From positions 2,574,501-2,638,500 of the forward strand of contig NZ_CP029773.1 of the NCBI RefSeq assembly GCF_003205835.1: 64,000 nucleotides of DNA, read 5' to 3'. Positions 49,941-59,808 of this stretch are shown in pieces (the first letter of the stretch is position 1; each line of letters starts with the position of its first letter). The DNA is from Stenotrophomonas maltophilia. Lineage in GTDB: Bacteria; Pseudomonadota; Gammaproteobacteria; Xanthomonadales; Xanthomonadaceae. Under the pieces are notes generated by a model. The model saw nothing but the letters and a program-made list of their open reading frames with translations, did not search any database and was not told the DNA's origin. The position numbers were made by a program, and so were the translations under genes.

Positions 49941-50639
49941 ATGAAACTGCTGATCGTCGAAGACGAACCCAAGACCGGCAACTACCTGCGCCAGGGCCTG
50001 ATCGAGGCCGGCTACGTGGTCGACCTCGCCTGCAACGGTGTCGACGGGCTGCATCTGGCCGGTAGTGGCGAGTACCAGCTGGTCATCCTCGATGTGATGC
50101 TGCCCGGCCTGGATGGCTGGAACGTGCTGTCACGACTGCGCGCCGGAGGGTGGCAGACACCGGTGCTGTTCCTGACCGCTCGCAGCAGCATCGCCGACCG
50201 CGTGCAGGGCCTGGAACTGGGCGCCGACGACTACCTGGCCAAGCCGTTCGCCTTTGCCGAACTGCTGGCCCGCGTGCGCACCCTGCTGCGTCGCGGCCAG
50301 GCCGTGCCGCAGGCCGAACGCATCGTCATTGCCGACCTGGTAGTGGATACCCTGCGCCGCCGGGTGGAACGCGGCGGCCAGCGCATCTCCCTCAGCCAGA
50401 AGGAGTACACCCTGCTGGAGCTGCTGGCGCGCCGCCGTGGCGAAGTGTTGCCGCGGTCGCTGATCGCCTCGCAGGTATGGGACATGAACTTCGACAGCGA
50501 CACCAACGTGATCGACGTGGCGATCCGCCGCCTGCGCGCGAAGATCGACGACGACTTCGATGCCAAGCTGATCGTCACGGTACGCGGCATGGGCTATGTG
50601 ATGGAGGCGCCGGACGGCGGCGCCACGCCCGGCGGATGA
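49941..50639 (+). CDS. Heavy-metal response regulator (CopR/CusR/IrlR type)
   Basis: 232 residues. Receiver domain with E-D-E, phospho-acceptor Asp51 (V-I-L-D-V-M-L-P-G) and Lys in L-A-K-P-F. OmpR-type winged helix at the C-terminus ([37 protein letters not shown]). CusR/CopR members sense copper or silver through their kinase. It probably binds the dyad at 48536-48555. The stop overlaps the kinase ATG. Confidence 0.9.
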   Translation: MKLLIVEDEPKTGNYLRQGLIEAGYVVDLACNGVDGLHLAGSGEYQLVILDVMLPGLDGWNVLSRLRAGGWQTPVLFLTARSSIADRVQGLELGADDYLAKPFAFAELLARVRTLLRRGQAVPQAERIVIADLVVDTLRRRVERGGQRISLSQKEYTLLELLARRRGEVLPRSLIASQVWDMNFDSDTNVIDVAIRRLRAKIDDDFDAKLIVTVRGMGYVMEAPDGGATPGG

Positions 50640-52003
50640 GCCTGCGCCGTTCCATCGCGGTGCGGCTGACGCTGCTGTTCGCCACCGTCGCCACGCTGGT
50701 GCTGGCGGCACTGGGCGTGGCGATCTATGTCAGTGCCCGCCACGACCTGGTCGCCCAGGATTTCACCGAACTGGAAAACAAGGTTGCGCTGATCCGTGAC
50801 CTGGCCGGCAATGGGCCCGCGCCGGCTCGCGGGCGGCGCCTGGCAGAGGCGCTGGGCCACCATCCGGACATCGCCTTCCATATTGTCGACGGGCGCGGCA
50901 CCGTGCTGTTTTCCACCGCACCGGCACTGCTGCGCGAACACGCTCGCAGCCAGCCCATCGACACCACCCCGCGTCGGCACGACTGGATCCTTGCCGATGG
51001 CCGCTGCATGCATGCCCTGCACCTGCGCCAGACCCTTGCCGACGGCAGCCAGCTGGTCATCCTGCTGGCCATCGACGATGCCCGCCACGCCGACTTCCTG
51101 CAGCGCTTCCGCCACCTGCTGGCGATCGCGATCATCGGTGCCGCCGTGGCCAGCAGCCTGCTGGGTGGCTACGTCGTGCGACGCACGCTGCGACCGCTGC
51201 GCACGTTGGCCGATGAAGCCCGGCAGATCACCGCCGGCCGACTGCAGCGGCGCCTGAGCGCACGCAGCGCCCCGGCCGAGCTGGAACAGCTGGCGCAGAC
51301 CCTGAACGGCATGCTGGCACGGCTGCAGCAGGATTTCGCGCGGTTGACCGAGTTCTCTGGTGATCTGGCCCATGAGCTGCGCACGCCGATCACCAACATG
51401 CTGACCCAGGTGCAGGTGGTGCTGGCCCACCCGCGCAGCAACGAGGCCTATCGCGAGACGCTGGCGTCCTGTGCCGAGGAGCTGCAGCAGCTGGCGCAGA
51501 CCGTGGGCGACCTGCTGTATCTGGCGCAGGCCGAAGCGCCGGGGGCACTGCCTTCGCGCGAGCCGGTGGCACTGGATGCGGTGGTGGATTCGCTGCTGGA
51601 GTTCTACGAACTGCTGGCCGAGGACCGCCAGCTGAGCCTGCGCCGCGACGGCGTGGCGAGCGTGGAAGGCAACCGCTTGATGCTGCACCGTGCGATCGCC
51701 AATCTGCTGTCGAATGCGTTGAAGCATGCGGCGGCAGGCAGCGAAGTGCAGGTACGGCTGCACGAGGACGGCGGCCGCTGCCGGGTAAGCGTGCACAACG
51801 CGGGGGCACCGATTGCCACCGAAGCGCTGCCGCGCCTGTTCGACCGCTTCTATCGCGGCGAGCGTGGCCGCCACGAGGGCGCCGGCCTGGGCCTGGCGAT
51901 CACCCGTGCGATTGCACAGGCGCATGGCGGAACGGTGAGCGTGGCCTCCGATGAAACCGGCACCGTGTTCGAGCTGGTGCTGCCCAGCGCGTCAGCCCGG
52001 TAG
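50636..52003 (+). CDS. Heavy-metal sensor histidine kinase (CusS/CopS type)
   Basis: 455 residues. Two membrane helices (residues ~8-32 and ~165-187) enclose a periplasmic sensor of ~130 residues with several histidines (H-H-P, C-M-H-A-L-H). A HAMP domain follows, then H-E-L-R-T-P with His246, N-box ([10 protein letters not shown]) and G-box (G-A-G-L-G-L-A-I). Length and layout match the CusS family. It overlaps the response regulator by ATGA, and its stop is the TAG of a SMAG head. Confidence 0.92.
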   Translation: MSLRRSIAVRLTLLFATVATLVLAALGVAIYVSARHDLVAQDFTELENKVALIRDLAGNGPAPARGRRLAEALGHHPDIAFHIVDGRGTVLFSTAPALLREHARSQPIDTTPRRHDWILADGRCMHALHLRQTLADGSQLVILLAIDDARHADFLQRFRHLLAIAIIGAAVASSLLGGYVVRRTLRPLRTLADEARQITAGRLQRRLSARSAPAELEQLAQTLNGMLARLQQDFARLTEFSGDLAHELRTPITNMLTQVQVVLAHPRSNEAYRETLASCAEELQQLAQTVGDLLYLAQAEAPGALPSREPVALDAVVDSLLEFYELLAEDRQLSLRRDGVASVEGNRLMLHRAIANLLSNALKHAAAGSEVQVRLHEDGGRCRVSVHNAGAPIATEALPRLFDRFYRGERGRHEGAGLGLAITRAIAQAHGGTVSVASDETGTVFELVLPSASAR

Positions 52004-52072
52004 TGCCGGCCGCTGGCCGGCAACCTTGGCACATCAAGCGTGTTGCAGTTGCCGGCCAGCGGCCGGCACTAC
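52000..52072. repeat. Inverted SMAG pair supplying two stop codons
   Basis: GTAG + TGCCGGCC/GGCCGGCA at 52000-52022 and its inverted copy ending CTAC at 52072. The left GTAG gives the kinase stop (52001-52003) and the right CTAC gives the LysR stop (52069-52071). Confidence 0.92.
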
Positions 52073-52962
52073 CTCATCTGGTCGAACACCCCGGCTACCC
52101 AGTCGATGAACACCCGCAGCCGCGGCGATGGCGTGCGGTTGCGCGGGTAGACCAGGCTCAACGGGCTCGGTGTCGGCGGTGTGTCCGGCAGCAGCTCGAC
52201 CAGTTGCCCGCGCGCAATGTACGGATCCATCCGGTAGCGCGGCGCCTGGATGATGCCCAGCCCTGCCAGCGCGGCACCGAGGAAGGCATCCGCACCGGAA
52301 ACACGCACCCGGGCCGGCAGTGGAACGTAACGCACCTGCGCGCCCTGCTGGAATTCCAGCGGAATCAGCTGGCCGGTGGCACTGGAGCGGTAGCCGACCA
52401 TCTGGTGGCCTTGCTCCAGCGATTCGATGGTCCCGGGCACGCCGTGCACCTGCGCGTAGCCTGGCGAAGCCACAGTGACCTCGCGCAGCAGCGTCAACCG
52501 CCGCGCCGCCAGATCGCTGTCGGCCAGGGTACCGACACGCAGCGCCGCATCCACGCCCTCGCGCAACAGATCGACGTAGCGGTCCCCTTCGCTGACCTCC
52601 AGTTCGATCTCCGGGTAGCGCTGCAGGAACTCCGGCAGGTGCGGAAACAGCAGGTGCCGGCCCAGCGTGCCGTGCACTTCAATGCGCAGCGGGCCGCGCG
52701 GCGGCACGTCACGGAACGCGGCTTCGGCATCGTCCATGTCGGCGATCAGGCGCAGGCAACGGCCATAGAAGGCCTCGCCCTCCAGGGTGGGCACCACCAG
52801 CCGGGTGGTCCGGTGCAACAGGCGCACGCCCAGCCGATGCTCCAGTGCCTTGATCGCGTCGGTCACCGTGGCCCGCGGCAGGCCCAGGTCCTCGGAGGCA
52901 CGGGTGAAGCTGCGGCGCTCGACGATACGGACGAAGGCGCGCATGGCCGTGAATCGGTCCAT
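52069..52962 (-). CDS. LysR-family regulator
   Basis: 297 residues. N-terminal winged helix (A-M-R-A-F-V-R-I-V-E-R-R-S-F-T-R-A-S-E-D-L-G-L-P-R-A-T-V-T-D-A-I) and C-terminal periplasmic-binding-protein-like effector domain. It is of the group that sits divergently from oxidoreductases in many proteobacteria. The divergent short-chain dehydrogenase is its likely target; a T-N11-A box lies between them. Confidence 0.93.
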   Translation of the reverse strand: MDRFTAMRAFVRIVERRSFTRASEDLGLPRATVTDAIKALEHRLGVRLLHRTTRLVVPTLEGEAFYGRCLRLIADMDDAEAAFRDVPPRGPLRIEVHGTLGRHLLFPHLPEFLQRYPEIELEVSEGDRYVDLLREGVDAALRVGTLADSDLAARRLTLLREVTVASPGYAQVHGVPGTIESLEQGHQMVGYRSSATGQLIPLEFQQGAQVRYVPLPARVRVSGADAFLGAALAGLGIIQAPRYRMDPYIARGQLVELLPDTPPTPSPLSLVYPRNRTPSPRLRVFIDWVAGVFDQMR

Positions 52963-52988
52963 TGTTCGGCTACCCGGATGATGTTGGC

Positions 52989-53007
52989 GGATTATGCATG
53001 ATTATCC
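52989..53007. promoter_or_regulatory. LysR-type T-N11-A box
   Basis: GGAT-N11-ATCC, an inverted repeat with the T-N11-A spacing, lies between the divergent LysR and SDR genes in a locally A/T-richer stretch, 27 bp upstream of the LysR start. Confidence 0.5.
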
Positions 53008-53067
53008 GACCGGGCAAGGTGGCGAAGATGGCCCTGCGCCACTCCGGCGTGCCTGCTGGACCGGATC

Positions 53068-53808
53068 ATGCCCACCTCCCCCAATCGCATCGCCCTGGTC
53101 ACCGGTGGTTCCCGCGGCATCGGTGCCGCCATTTCCCGGCGGCTCGCCGCCGATGGCCATGACGTGGTGATCAACTATGCCGGCCGCCGCGATGATGCCG
53201 AGGCACTGGCAGCCGAACTCAACGCCACCGGCGCACAGGCCATCGCGCTGCAGGCCGATGTGGCCGACCCGCAGGCGGTGCGCCAGCTGTTCGACGCCAT
53301 CGAGGCGCGCTTCGGCGGTATCGACGTAGTGGTGAACAGTGCCGGCGTGCTGCAGTTGGCGCCGCTGGCCGACAGCGACGATGCCCTGTTCGAGCGGGTG
53401 ATCGGGATCAATCTGAAAGGCACCTTCAACGTACTGCGCGAGAGCGCGCGACGGGTGCGCGACGGTGGCCGCCTGATCAGCCTGTCCACCAGCGTGGTCG
53501 GCATCAGACTGGAGCACTACAGCGTGTATGCCGCCAGCAAGGCGGCGGTGGAGACGATGGGCGCGATCCTCAGCAAGGAGCTGCGCGGGCGCAACATCAC
53601 AGTGAATGCAGTGGCGCCCGGCCCGACCGCCACCGACCTGTTCCTGGAGGGCAAGTCACCCGAGCTGATCGAGCGGTTGGCGAAGATGAACCCCTTGGAA
53701 CGGCTGGGTATGCCGGAGGACATCGCCGGTGCGGTGGCCTTCCTGGCCGGTGCTGATGGCGGGTGGATCAACGGCCAGGTGCTGCGCGCCAATGGCGGGA
53801 TGGTGTAA
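53068..53808 (+). CDS. Short-chain dehydrogenase/reductase
   Basis: 246 residues, classical SDR. NAD(P)-binding T-G-G-S-R-G-I-G at residues 12-19, N-S-A-G at 89-92, catalytic Ser near 139-141 and Y-A-A-S-K with Tyr153 and Lys157. An N-Y-A-G-R-R segment after beta-2 carries basic residues, favouring NADP. Substrate unknown. Divergent from LysR. Confidence 0.93.
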   Translation: MPTSPNRIALVTGGSRGIGAAISRRLAADGHDVVINYAGRRDDAEALAAELNATGAQAIALQADVADPQAVRQLFDAIEARFGGIDVVVNSAGVLQLAPLADSDDALFERVIGINLKGTFNVLRESARRVRDGGRLISLSTSVVGIRLEHYSVYAASKAAVETMGAILSKELRGRNITVNAVAPGPTATDLFLEGKSPELIERLAKMNPLERLGMPEDIAGAVAFLAGADGGWINGQVLRANGGMV

Positions 53809-53854
53809 GGACCACCGGACTGGCTATGCTCGGCCAAACGGAGGGGGCACGCGC

Positions 53855-54202
53855 ATGGAAAGGCCGGGCATCTGGTATCGACTCTGGATGATCACGTTTC
53901 TGCTGGGAGGCCTGTTGGCGCTGGCGACGCTGGTGCTGTGGTCCTCGCTGCGTGGCGACGTACGCAATCTGGCGATGGCGCTGATCTGGGTGCTGTGGGC
54001 ACTGGCCACCCTTTGCTTCTTCCTGGGTGGCATCGCCGATGGCTTTACGATCTGGGGCGTCAACATCGCCAAGAAGGTATGGCGTGCTGAAACGCCAGGC
54101 CGTTTCTGGCTCTTCCACATCACCACGACGGTGCTGTGCGTCAGTTGCCTGGGCCTGTTGATCGTACCGATGATGATTGCCTGGCAGGGCGTGGCGCAGT
54201 AA
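53855..54202 (+). CDS. Hypothetical three-helix membrane protein
   Basis: 115 residues; not recognised. Membrane helices at about 12-30, 40-60 and 85-110 with an amphipathic I-W-G-V-N-I-A-K-K-V-W-R-A loop. GGAGGGG about ten bases before ATG 53855 supports expression. It follows the SDR gene by 46 bp and may be co-transcribed. Confidence 0.6.
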   Translation: MERPGIWYRLWMITFLLGGLLALATLVLWSSLRGDVRNLAMALIWVLWALATLCFFLGGIADGFTIWGVNIAKKVWRAETPGRFWLFHITTTVLCVSCLGLLIVPMMIAWQGVAQ

Positions 54203-54235
54203 GGCTGGCGGATCCGCTCGAGTCGTGGCGCTACT

Positions 54236-54306
54236 GTAGCGCCGAGCCCATGCTCGGCTGCGCTTCGCGCAGAAGCCAGAAGCAGCCGAGCATGGGCTCG
54301 GCTCTA
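54236..54306. repeat. Inverted SMAG pair
   Basis: A GTAG-headed CGCCGAGC/GCTCGGC-type unit and its inverted copy ending CTAC at 54306, in the convergent gap before the czcA-like gene. The core of the spacer holds a small GCGC stem. Confidence 0.85.
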
Positions 54307-54314
54307 CATTATCG

Positions 54315-57300
54315 TCAGCCCGTCCGCGCCTCGCGGCGTCGGTGCACCCAGTAGTAGAGCGTCGGCAGTACCAGCAGGGTCAGCAGCATTGCCGACAGCA
54401 GGCCACCGATCACCACCACCGCCAGCGGCTTCTGGGTCTCTGCACCAATCGCGTGCGAGGTCGCCATCGGCAGCAGGCCGAACATCGCCAGCAGTGCGGT
54501 CATCAGCACCGTACGCAGGCGCTGCAGCGAGCCCTGCACCACCGACTGCAGCAGGTCCATGCCCTGCTCGCGCAGCTGGGCGAAGCGACTGAGCATCACC
54601 ACACCGTTCAGCACCGCCTGCCCGAACAACGCAATGAAACCGATGGCCGCCGACACCGACAGCGGAATACCGGTCAGCCACAGGGCCAGGATGCCGCCGA
54701 TCATCGCCAGGGGCACGTTGGCCAGGATCAGTGCTGCGCTGCTGATGTCCTTGAAGGCATCGAACAGCAGCACGAAGATGATCAGCACCGACAGCGGAAT
54801 CACCCAGCCCAGCCGCTTCATCGCACGCTGCTGGTTCTCGAACTCGCCGGACCACTCCAGCCGGTAGCCTTCCGGCAGCTGCACGCTGGCGTCCACGCGC
54901 TTGCGCATGTCGGCCACCACGCTGCCCATGTCACGCCCGGCGATGAAGATGCTGACCGCCTTGACCCGCTGTGCGTTTTCGCGCGAGATATTGATCGCGC
55001 CGCTGGCCATGCGGAAGTCGGCCACGTCGGACAACGTCACCGTGTGGCCATCGCCGATGCCCACCGGCACCGTACGCAGCCGTTGCAGGTCACGGTCGGC
55101 ATCGTCCAGGCGCAACGTGATCGGGAACCTGCGGTCGCCCTCCCACAGCTCGCCGACCTGGCGCCCGCCCAGTGCAGTCTCGATCACTTCGTCGATGTCG
55201 CGCACGTTCAGGCCATAGCGCGCGGCGCGGTCGCGGTCGATCTCGATCTGCAGCTGCGGCAAGGAGCCATCACGGTCGATGAAGGCACTCTCCACGCCCT
55301 CCACGCCACGCACCTGGCCCAGGATCGCCTGCGCCTGCCGGTTCAGCACGTCAAGGTCCGAGCCACTGACCTTGATCACCACCTGGCCCTTGATCTGCGA
55401 GATGCTCTCCAGGATGTTGTCGCGCACCGGCTGCGAGATCGAGAACTCCGGCCCCGGAATGCGCTGCTCCAGCGTGCGCTGCAGGTCGCTCACCAGCTGC
55501 CGCTTGTCCACCCCCTTCGGCCATTCCTTCTCCGGCTTCAACGCCACCAGTGCCTCGATCTGGTTGGCGCCCTTGGCATCGGAGCCGTCTTCCGGCCGCC
55601 CCAGCTTGGCCACCACCGTCGATACCTGCGGGAAGGTTCCAACCAGCTCGCGGATGCGCCGCGACTGCTGCTGTGCTTCGGCCAGGCTGGTGCTGGGGTC
55701 AAGCGTGGCGGTCAGCCAGATCGAGCCCTCGTCCAGCTCGGGCAGGAACTCCGAGCCCAGGCGGGTACCCAATGCCAACGTACCCACCAGCAATGCGACC
55801 GCGGTCAGCACCACCGCACGCGGTCGGGCCAACGCACGCTCCAGGATCGGCCGGTACCAGCCGGTCAGGCGGTCCATCAGCGGATTGCCATCGCGCATGC
55901 GGTCCCGTCGCAGCCACCAGTAGCAGAACAGCGGCACCACGGTCAGCGCCAGGATCAACGCACCGATCAACGCCGAGGTCACCGAGTACGCCATCGGCGC
56001 GAACATGCGGCCTTCCTGGCGCTGCAGGGTGAAGATCGGGATGTGCGCGGCGATGATGATCAGCATCGAGAAGAACGTCGGCCGGCCCACTTCCGATGCG
56101 GCTGAAAGAATGGTCGAGAACCGTGTCTTCCGATCAGCCGTAGGTGGCAGCTTCGACAATCTCGAGACGATGTGCTCGGTGACGATCACCGCGCCATCGA
56201 TGATGATGCCGAAGTCCATCGCACCCAAGGACAGCAGGTTGGCCGGCACGCCCCACAGGTGCAGGCCAAGGAAGGTCGACAACAGCGCCAGCGGCATCAT
56301 CGCCGCCACGATCAGCGCGGCGCGGGCGTTGTACAGGAACAGCCATAGCACCAGGAACACCAGCACCGCACCTTCCAGCAGGTTGCGGAAGACGGTCTTC
56401 AAGGTGGTCGACACCAGCCAGGAGCGGTCGTAGAACGGCTCGATGCTGACCCCGGCCGGCAGCTGGTTCGCTTCGATGTCGGCGATGCGCGCATGCAGGG
56501 CGTCGAGCACGTCGGACGGATTCTCGCCCTTGCGCATGAGCACCATGCCGAACACCGCATCGTCATTGTCGTCCTGGCCGACCAGGCCCTGCCGTGGCAG
56601 GCCGGTATCGGCGATGCCGGCCAGGTCGCGCACCAGGATCGGCGTGCCGCCGCGCTGCGCCACCACCACGTTGCCGATGTCACCCGGCGAACGCATCAGG
56701 CCCACGCCGCGGATCAGGAACTGCTGCTGGCCACGCTCCACGTAGCCGCCGCCGGCATTGGAGCTGCCCTTCTCCAGCGCCTCGGCGAATTCACCGAGGC
56801 TGATGCCGCGATCACGCAGCTTGTCCAGGTCCGGTTTGACCTGGAAGGTGCGCGCGAACCCGCCGAAGCTGATCACATCGGCCACGCCCGGCACGGTGCG
56901 CAGGCTGCGCTCCATCGTCCATTCCTGCACGGTGCGCAGCTGGGTCGGCGTCATGTGCGGGCCCTTGAGTACGTAGCGGTAGATCTCGCCCACCGCCGAA
57001 CTCATCGCCTCCAGCTCCGGGGTCACGCCCTCCGGCAGCTCCACGCCCTGCAGGCGTTCAAGCACCTGCTGCCGCGCGAAATAGTCGTCGGCCTTGTCGT
57101 CGAAGGTCAGGATGATCATCGACAAGCCGAACTGCGTGTGCGAGAACACCCGCACCGAATGCGGAATGCCGGACAAGGCCACTTCCAGCGGCATCGTCAC
57201 TTCGCGTTCCACCTCTTCGGCAGCGCGGCCCGGGTGCAGCGACACCACCGTCACCTGGGTGTCGGAGACGTCCGGGAAGGCCTCCACCGGCAGCACGCGG

Positions 57301-57392
57301 AACGCGGCGATGCCGCCGCCGATGAACAACAGCAGTGCCAGCATCACCATCAGCGGCTGGCGCAGGCAATAGGCAATCAGGCGATCGATCAT
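54315..57392 (-). CDS. czcA: RND heavy-metal efflux pump, CzcA family
   Basis: 1025 residues, 12 membrane helices with two large periplasmic loops. The fourth helix reads D-F-G-I-I-I-D-G-A-V-I-V-T-E-H: the D-F-G/D-G-A pattern marks divalent-cation (Zn/Co/Cd/Ni) HME-RND pumps rather than CusA-type Cu/Ag pumps, but T-E-H replaces the usual V-E-N. G-R-P-T-F-F-S-M-L and P-L-A-M-I-G-G are standard. It forms a tripartite pump with the adaptor and outer-membrane factor upstream, and overlaps the adaptor gene by four bases. The exact metal is not certain. Confidence 0.9.
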   Translation of the reverse strand: MIDRLIAYCLRQPLMVMLALLLFIGGGIAAFRVLPVEAFPDVSDTQVTVVSLHPGRAAEEVEREVTMPLEVALSGIPHSVRVFSHTQFGLSMIILTFDDKADDYFARQQVLERLQGVELPEGVTPELEAMSSAVGEIYRYVLKGPHMTPTQLRTVQEWTMERSLRTVPGVADVISFGGFARTFQVKPDLDKLRDRGISLGEFAEALEKGSSNAGGGYVERGQQQFLIRGVGLMRSPGDIGNVVVAQRGGTPILVRDLAGIADTGLPRQGLVGQDDNDDAVFGMVLMRKGENPSDVLDALHARIADIEANQLPAGVSIEPFYDRSWLVSTTLKTVFRNLLEGAVLVFLVLWLFLYNARAALIVAAMMPLALLSTFLGLHLWGVPANLLSLGAMDFGIIIDGAVIVTEHIVSRLSKLPPTADRKTRFSTILSAASEVGRPTFFSMLIIIAAHIPIFTLQRQEGRMFAPMAYSVTSALIGALILALTVVPLFCYWWLRRDRMRDGNPLMDRLTGWYRPILERALARPRAVVLTAVALLVGTLALGTRLGSEFLPELDEGSIWLTATLDPSTSLAEAQQQSRRIRELVGTFPQVSTVVAKLGRPEDGSDAKGANQIEALVALKPEKEWPKGVDKRQLVSDLQRTLEQRIPGPEFSISQPVRDNILESISQIKGQVVIKVSGSDLDVLNRQAQAILGQVRGVEGVESAFIDRDGSLPQLQIEIDRDRAARYGLNVRDIDEVIETALGGRQVGELWEGDRRFPITLRLDDADRDLQRLRTVPVGIGDGHTVTLSDVADFRMASGAINISRENAQRVKAVSIFIAGRDMGSVVADMRKRVDASVQLPEGYRLEWSGEFENQQRAMKRLGWVIPLSVLIIFVLLFDAFKDISSAALILANVPLAMIGGILALWLTGIPLSVSAAIGFIALFGQAVLNGVVMLSRFAQLREQGMDLLQSVVQGSLQRLRTVLMTALLAMFGLLPMATSHAIGAETQKPLAVVVIGGLLSAMLLTLLVLPTLYYWVHRRREARTG

Positions 57393-58561
57393 GGGGCCGC
57401 ATGCCCCGCGCCGGTGCTGGCCGCTGCCGGCGCGCTGTCGACCAGCTGCTGCAGCAGCAGGCCCCCTTCGACCACCACCCTGCTGCCAGCCGCCAGGCCG
57501 TCACGCACCCACAGTCGGCCGTCACCCAGCTCCTCGGCGTGCACGGCGTGGCGCACGTAGCGGCCCTTGCCCTCCTCCACGAACACGACCTGCTTGCCGT
57601 CGATCAGCAGCACCGCCGCATCGGGCAGCGAGACGCCGCCCTCGGCCGGCAATGCTACCTGGGCACGCACGTACTGCCCGGCCTTGAAGCCGCGTGCCCG
57701 GTTGTCCAGCTCGGCGCGTGCCTGCACCACGCGGCGCTCGCTGTCGACGAAATCGTCCACATGCTGCAGGGTCGCCTGCAGCGGCTGGCCATCTGCGCCC
57801 GGCACGCTGACCGGCATGCCGGCCTTCAGCCGTCCTGCCAGGCTTTCGGGGATGTCCAGCAGCAACCACAGCCGGTCCGGATCGCCGATCACCGCCAAGG
57901 GTTGTTCACTGTCGGGGCTGACCGACATGCCCGGGCTCATCCGCCGCTCCACCAGCACGCCATCAATGGGCGCGCGCAGCGGCAGGCGCTGGTCCACACG
58001 CTGGCCATTGCCATAGGCCCTGGCGAACGCGGTCGCACGTGCATGATCCGCCTGGCTGCCAGCGAAGTTGGCCTCGGCTTCATCCAGCTCACGGCCCGAG
58101 GCCACGCCCGCGGCATGCAGTTCACGGGTACGGTCCAGCTCCTTGCGCGCCTGCTGCAGCTCGGCACGGCCACGCACGCCCTCTGCCTGGGCCTGGCCGA
58201 ACTCGGGCGAGGTGATCCAGGCAATCACCTGGCCGGCCTTCACGTTCTGCCCCGGCTGCGCCTCGATGCGCGCCACCTGACCCGGCAACGGCGTGTGCAG
58301 TGCGCTGGAGCGCGTCTCATCCCAGACCACCCGGCCCGGCAGCTGCAGGCTGGCGCTGGCGCCGGCGGTCACCGCCTCGCTGCGCAGCACGTCCAGCTGG
58401 CGGCTGTCGGCGGGAAACTGGATCTGGCCCGCGCTGACCTGGGGCGCATCCTCGGTATAGGACGCTGGCTCGCGGCCACAGCCGCTCAGCAGGGCCAGCG
58501 CCAGCAACGCCGGCAGCACGGCATGTCGCGCCCGTGGGCGATGGGCGGCGGTGGACTTCAT
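57389..58561 (-). CDS. czcB: RND efflux periplasmic adaptor, CzcB family
   Basis: 390 residues. Lipobox L-L-S-G-C with Cys28. A barrel-sandwich/lipoyl domain (P-L-P-G-Q-V-A-R-I-E-A-Q-P-G-Q-N-V-K-A-G-Q), a helical hairpin (~120-180) and beta-barrel domains follow, with a short His-containing C-terminus (G-A-G-H-A-A-P). It links CzcA to the outer-membrane channel. It overlaps its neighbours by four bases on both sides. Confidence 0.9.
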   Translation of the reverse strand: MKSTAAHRPRARHAVLPALLALALLSGCGREPASYTEDAPQVSAGQIQFPADSRQLDVLRSEAVTAGASASLQLPGRVVWDETRSSALHTPLPGQVARIEAQPGQNVKAGQVIAWITSPEFGQAQAEGVRGRAELQQARKELDRTRELHAAGVASGRELDEAEANFAGSQADHARATAFARAYGNGQRVDQRLPLRAPIDGVLVERRMSPGMSVSPDSEQPLAVIGDPDRLWLLLDIPESLAGRLKAGMPVSVPGADGQPLQATLQHVDDFVDSERRVVQARAELDNRARGFKAGQYVRAQVALPAEGGVSLPDAAVLLIDGKQVVFVEEGKGRYVRHAVHAEELGDGRLWVRDGLAAGSRVVVEGGLLLQQLVDSAPAAASTGAGHAAP

Positions 58562-59805
58562 CGGGATTCTCCTTCGGCAACGGATGTGGCGGCTTCCCAG
58601 CGCGCCAGGGCAATGGCATGGTCGGTGCGCGCCTCGATCAGCGCGGCCTCGAAATCGCGCCAGCTGCGGCGCGCATCCAGCAGATCGGTCAGGTTGGCGG
58701 CACCGCGCCGGTACGCCAGTTCGATGCCCTGCACCGCCCTGCGTGCGGCGTCGGACTGCAGTCCCTCATAGTCGCTGCGGCGCTGTGCGGCGGACTGCGC
58801 GCTGGCCTGCAGCTGGTCCAGTTCGGCGCGTGCTTCGCGCTGCAGCACCTGCAGCTCCAGCGCGGCGCTGTCACGGTCGGCCTCGGCACGCTGGATCGCG
58901 CCGCGCACGCGCGACGGCCCCCCCAGCGGAATGGTCAACGACACGCCCCAGGTAACACCGCTGATGTCGGTCGGCTCACGTTCGGCCTCCACACCCAGCT
59001 GGATATCGCGATGGCGCTCGCTGCGCGCCAGGGCCACGCCTGCGTCGGCCGCGAGCAGGCGCGAGCGCGCGGCACGCAGGTCGGCGCGCTGCTGCGGGTC
59101 GAACGCGCGTACATCGGCCACGCTGCTGGCATCCGGCCAGGGGTCATCGGCACTGAGGTCGCGGCTGTCATCGCTGCCCAGCAGCAGGCCCAGCGCATGC
59201 CGTGCGTCGCGCAGATCCAATGCTGCCTCGCGTGACGCGTCGGCGACGGCGAGGTCGTCCACCGCCAGCCGCGCGCGATCCACCGGTGCCATCGCCCCTG
59301 TCGCGACCTGCTTGTCGGCCGCCGCCATCTGCTCGGCCGAACTCTGCCGGTTGGCGTCGGCAATCTGCGCCCGCTCCTGCGCGCCCTTCAGGCCGAAATA
59401 GGCTTCATGCAGTGCCACCTGCTGGCGGCGCCGGGTATCGAGCATGTCCAGTCCGGCCACCTCCAGCAGCGCTTCCGCCTGGCGGACGCGCAATGCACGC
59501 TTGCCACCGCGTTCCCAGGTCCAGCCCAGGCCCACGGTGCTGTCCACCCGCTTGTCCTGCCAACGTCCAGGGCCGATGCCGTGCTTGGGGCTGATCTTGC
59601 TGGTGCCGATCGACAGCTCGGTGGCCGGGCGCAGCGCCGCCGTCTGCGCGTCACCCTGCACCCCGCGCAGCTCCAGTGCCGCGGCGCGCAGGTCCGGGTT
59701 GTGCGCTTCCATTGCACGCTGCGCTTCTGCCAGGGACAGCGCCGAAGCCGCAGGCGCGCACAAAAGGGCGGCCAGCACGACCGCAAGACGAGGGGAGAAA
59801 TTCAT
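58558..59805 (-). CDS. czcC: TolC-like outer-membrane factor, CzcC family
   Basis: 415 residues from ATG at 59805. Signal peptide ends A-P-A-A-S-A. Two OEP repeats of long coiled helices follow (e.g. S-L-A-E-A-Q-R-A-M-E-A-H-N-P-D-L; A-R-A-E-L-D-Q-L-Q-A-S-A-Q-S-A). Outer-membrane channel of the Czc pump and first gene of czcCBA. Its start is 62 bp from the divergent response regulator. Confidence 0.9.
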   Translation of the reverse strand: MNFSPRLAVVLAALLCAPAASALSLAEAQRAMEAHNPDLRAAALELRGVQGDAQTAALRPATELSIGTSKISPKHGIGPGRWQDKRVDSTVGLGWTWERGGKRALRVRQAEALLEVAGLDMLDTRRRQQVALHEAYFGLKGAQERAQIADANRQSSAEQMAAADKQVATGAMAPVDRARLAVDDLAVADASREAALDLRDARHALGLLLGSDDSRDLSADDPWPDASSVADVRAFDPQQRADLRAARSRLLAADAGVALARSERHRDIQLGVEAEREPTDISGVTWGVSLTIPLGGPSRVRGAIQRAEADRDSAALELQVLQREARAELDQLQASAQSAAQRRSDYEGLQSDAARRAVQGIELAYRRGAANLTDLLDARRSWRDFEAALIEARTDHAIALARWEAATSVAEGESR

Positions 59806-59808
59806 GCA

